Source of the DNA: an uncultured Campylobacter sp.
Lineage (GTDB): Bacteria; Campylobacterota; Campylobacteria; Campylobacterales; Campylobacteraceae
Direction: 5' to 3'
Length of the DNA: 64,000 bases
NCBI RefSeq assembly: GCF_937996225.1
Contig: NZ_CALKTC010000010.1
Location: 6,110 to 70,109 of the forward strand
The notes beneath the pieces are model-generated. The model was not told the DNA's origin. It did not search any database and saw nothing but the letters and a program-made list of their open reading frames with translations. Positions 63,295 through 64,000 of this stretch are shown here, piece after piece. The stretch's first letter is position 1. Each line of letters begins with the position of its first letter. The position numbers and the translations under genes are program-made.

Positions 63295-64000
63295 ATGGGC
63301 GTTTTAGATATAGTAAAACCGGGCGTTTTAAGCGGCGATGACGTAAGTAAGGTCTATGCGTATGCGAAGCAGCAAGGCTTTGCGATCCCTGCGGTAAACG
63401 TAGTGGGGAGCAACTCCATAAACGCCGTCTTGGAAAGCGCTAAAATTGCAAATTCGCCCGTTATTATTCAGTTTAGCAACGGCGGCGCAGCGTTTTATGC
63501 GGGCGCTACTTGCCCTAATGCCGCAGTTTTAGGCGCTATCGCAGGCGCACATCAAGTGCATGCTTTGGCGGCTCATTATGGCGTTGCGGTGATTATGCAT
63601 ACCCATCATGCCCCAAGGAAGCTGCTTCCGTGGATTGATGAGCTTATCAAAGCTAATACCACTCATAAAAAAGCCCACGGCGTGCCGCTGTTTAGCTCGC
63701 ACATGCTTGATCTTAGCGAGGATGATTTGGAGTTAAATTTAGCCACCTGCGAGAAGTATTTGGAAATTTTAAGCGATCTTGGAATTTCGCTTGAGATCGA
63801 GCTTGGCGTCACGGGCGGCGAAGAGGACGGCGTCGATAATACCGGCGTCGATAATGCGCGGCTTTACACCCAGCCCGCAGATGTCGCGCTCGCCTACGAG
63901 CGGCTAAGCAAAATCAGCGATAGATTCAGCATCGCGGCGAGCTTTGGCAACGTCCACGGCGTGTATAAGCCGGGCAATGTTGTGCTGAGACCTGAAATTT
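63295..64000 (+). CDS. fbaA: Class II fructose-bisphosphate aldolase, partial (runs off right edge)
   Basis: The first 235 residues of FbaA, which interconverts FBP with DHAP and G3P. GAGCT precedes the ATG. Family stretches are present: IPAVNVVGSNSINA, VIIQFSNGGAAF, LFSSHMLDLSED, LEIELGVTGGEEDGVDNTG and SFGNVHGVYKPGNV (zinc His). One point is odd: the usual active-site HTDHxxxKLLPW reads HTHHAPRKLLPW, so residue 104, expected to be the catalytic Asp (Asp109 in E. coli), is His (CAT at 63604-63606). The next variable residue Ala is Pro. The gene continues outside the window. Confidence 0.94.
   Translation, partial: MGVLDIVKPGVLSGDDVSKVYAYAKQQGFAIPAVNVVGSNSINAVLESAKIANSPVIIQFSNGGAAFYAGATCPNAAVLGAIAGAHQVHALAAHYGVAVIMHTHHAPRKLLPWIDELIKANTTHKKAHGVPLFSSHMLDLSEDDLELNLATCEKYLEILSDLGISLEIELGVTGGEEDGVDNTGVDNARLYTQPADVALAYERLSKISDRFSIAASFGNVHGVYKPGNVVLRPEI

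Overview
The window is chromosomal DNA of a Campylobacter-like epsilonproteobacterium (Campylobacterota). Three gene blocks follow the order I remember from Campylobacter jejuni: hemH/oxidoreductase/alaS/maf/pbpA; pepF-(hypothetical)-uvrD/rep-truB-ispE-smpB-tlpA-clpS-clpA-aat; and nth-peb4-fba. The protein-coding DNA is richer in G+C than in C. jejuni, and spacers are crowded with AAATTT-type words. This fits a higher-GC oral species; C. gracilis is my guess from general knowledge, not a proven identification.

Layout. 1-5005: a membrane protein running off the left edge, dnaB with a long acidic tail, and ispG, all on the minus strand. 5635-9199: an exported basic low-complexity protein, then groES-groEL under a consensus promoter with a CIRCE operator. 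9407-11653: an AsmA-like envelope protein, divergent from groESL. 12033-16441: a membrane protein and lipoprotein pair, a YqeY protein, and a quinol-type nitric oxide reductase with an FNR/CRP-type site. 16759-24518: a large calcium-binding RTX/cadherin-like protein, apparently split by a frameshift, preceded by a two-TM protein that is a paralogue of the one at 12033. 24664-32304: pbp1A, maf, a four-TM protein and alaS, then divergent oxidoreductase-hemH. 32462-35249: an ankyrin membrane protein and a nucleotide-sugar dehydrogenase. 35639-49025: a long minus-strand housekeeping run from pepF to ftsI. 49135-63280: sstT, metK, a TRAP binding protein, mqo, pyk, a MerT/MerP-like pair, pepD, a gene interrupted by one in-frame TGA, nth and peb4. 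63295-64000: the start of class II fructose-bisphosphate aldolase.

How genes work together. ClpS, ClpA and Aat form a tight operon that joins the adaptor, unfoldase and N-degron-making enzyme of the bacterial N-end rule. IspG and IspE are both MEP isoprenoid enzymes but lie far apart. Two transpeptidases (PBP1A and FtsI) act in the cell wall. The RTX region is the main accessory locus.

Most noteworthy: (i) the RTX gene can be joined into a reading frame of about 2,390 codons by one indel at ~22254, and it sits next to an unrecognised two-TM family present twice in the window; (ii) csrA is missing from its usual place between truB and ispE; (iii) DnaB, HemH and PepF carry low-complexity extensions or insertions, in HemH resembling local spacer DNA; (iv) the aldolase has His where the catalytic Asp is expected; (v) the nor promoter has an FNR-like palindrome centred exactly at -41.5 from a predicted start.
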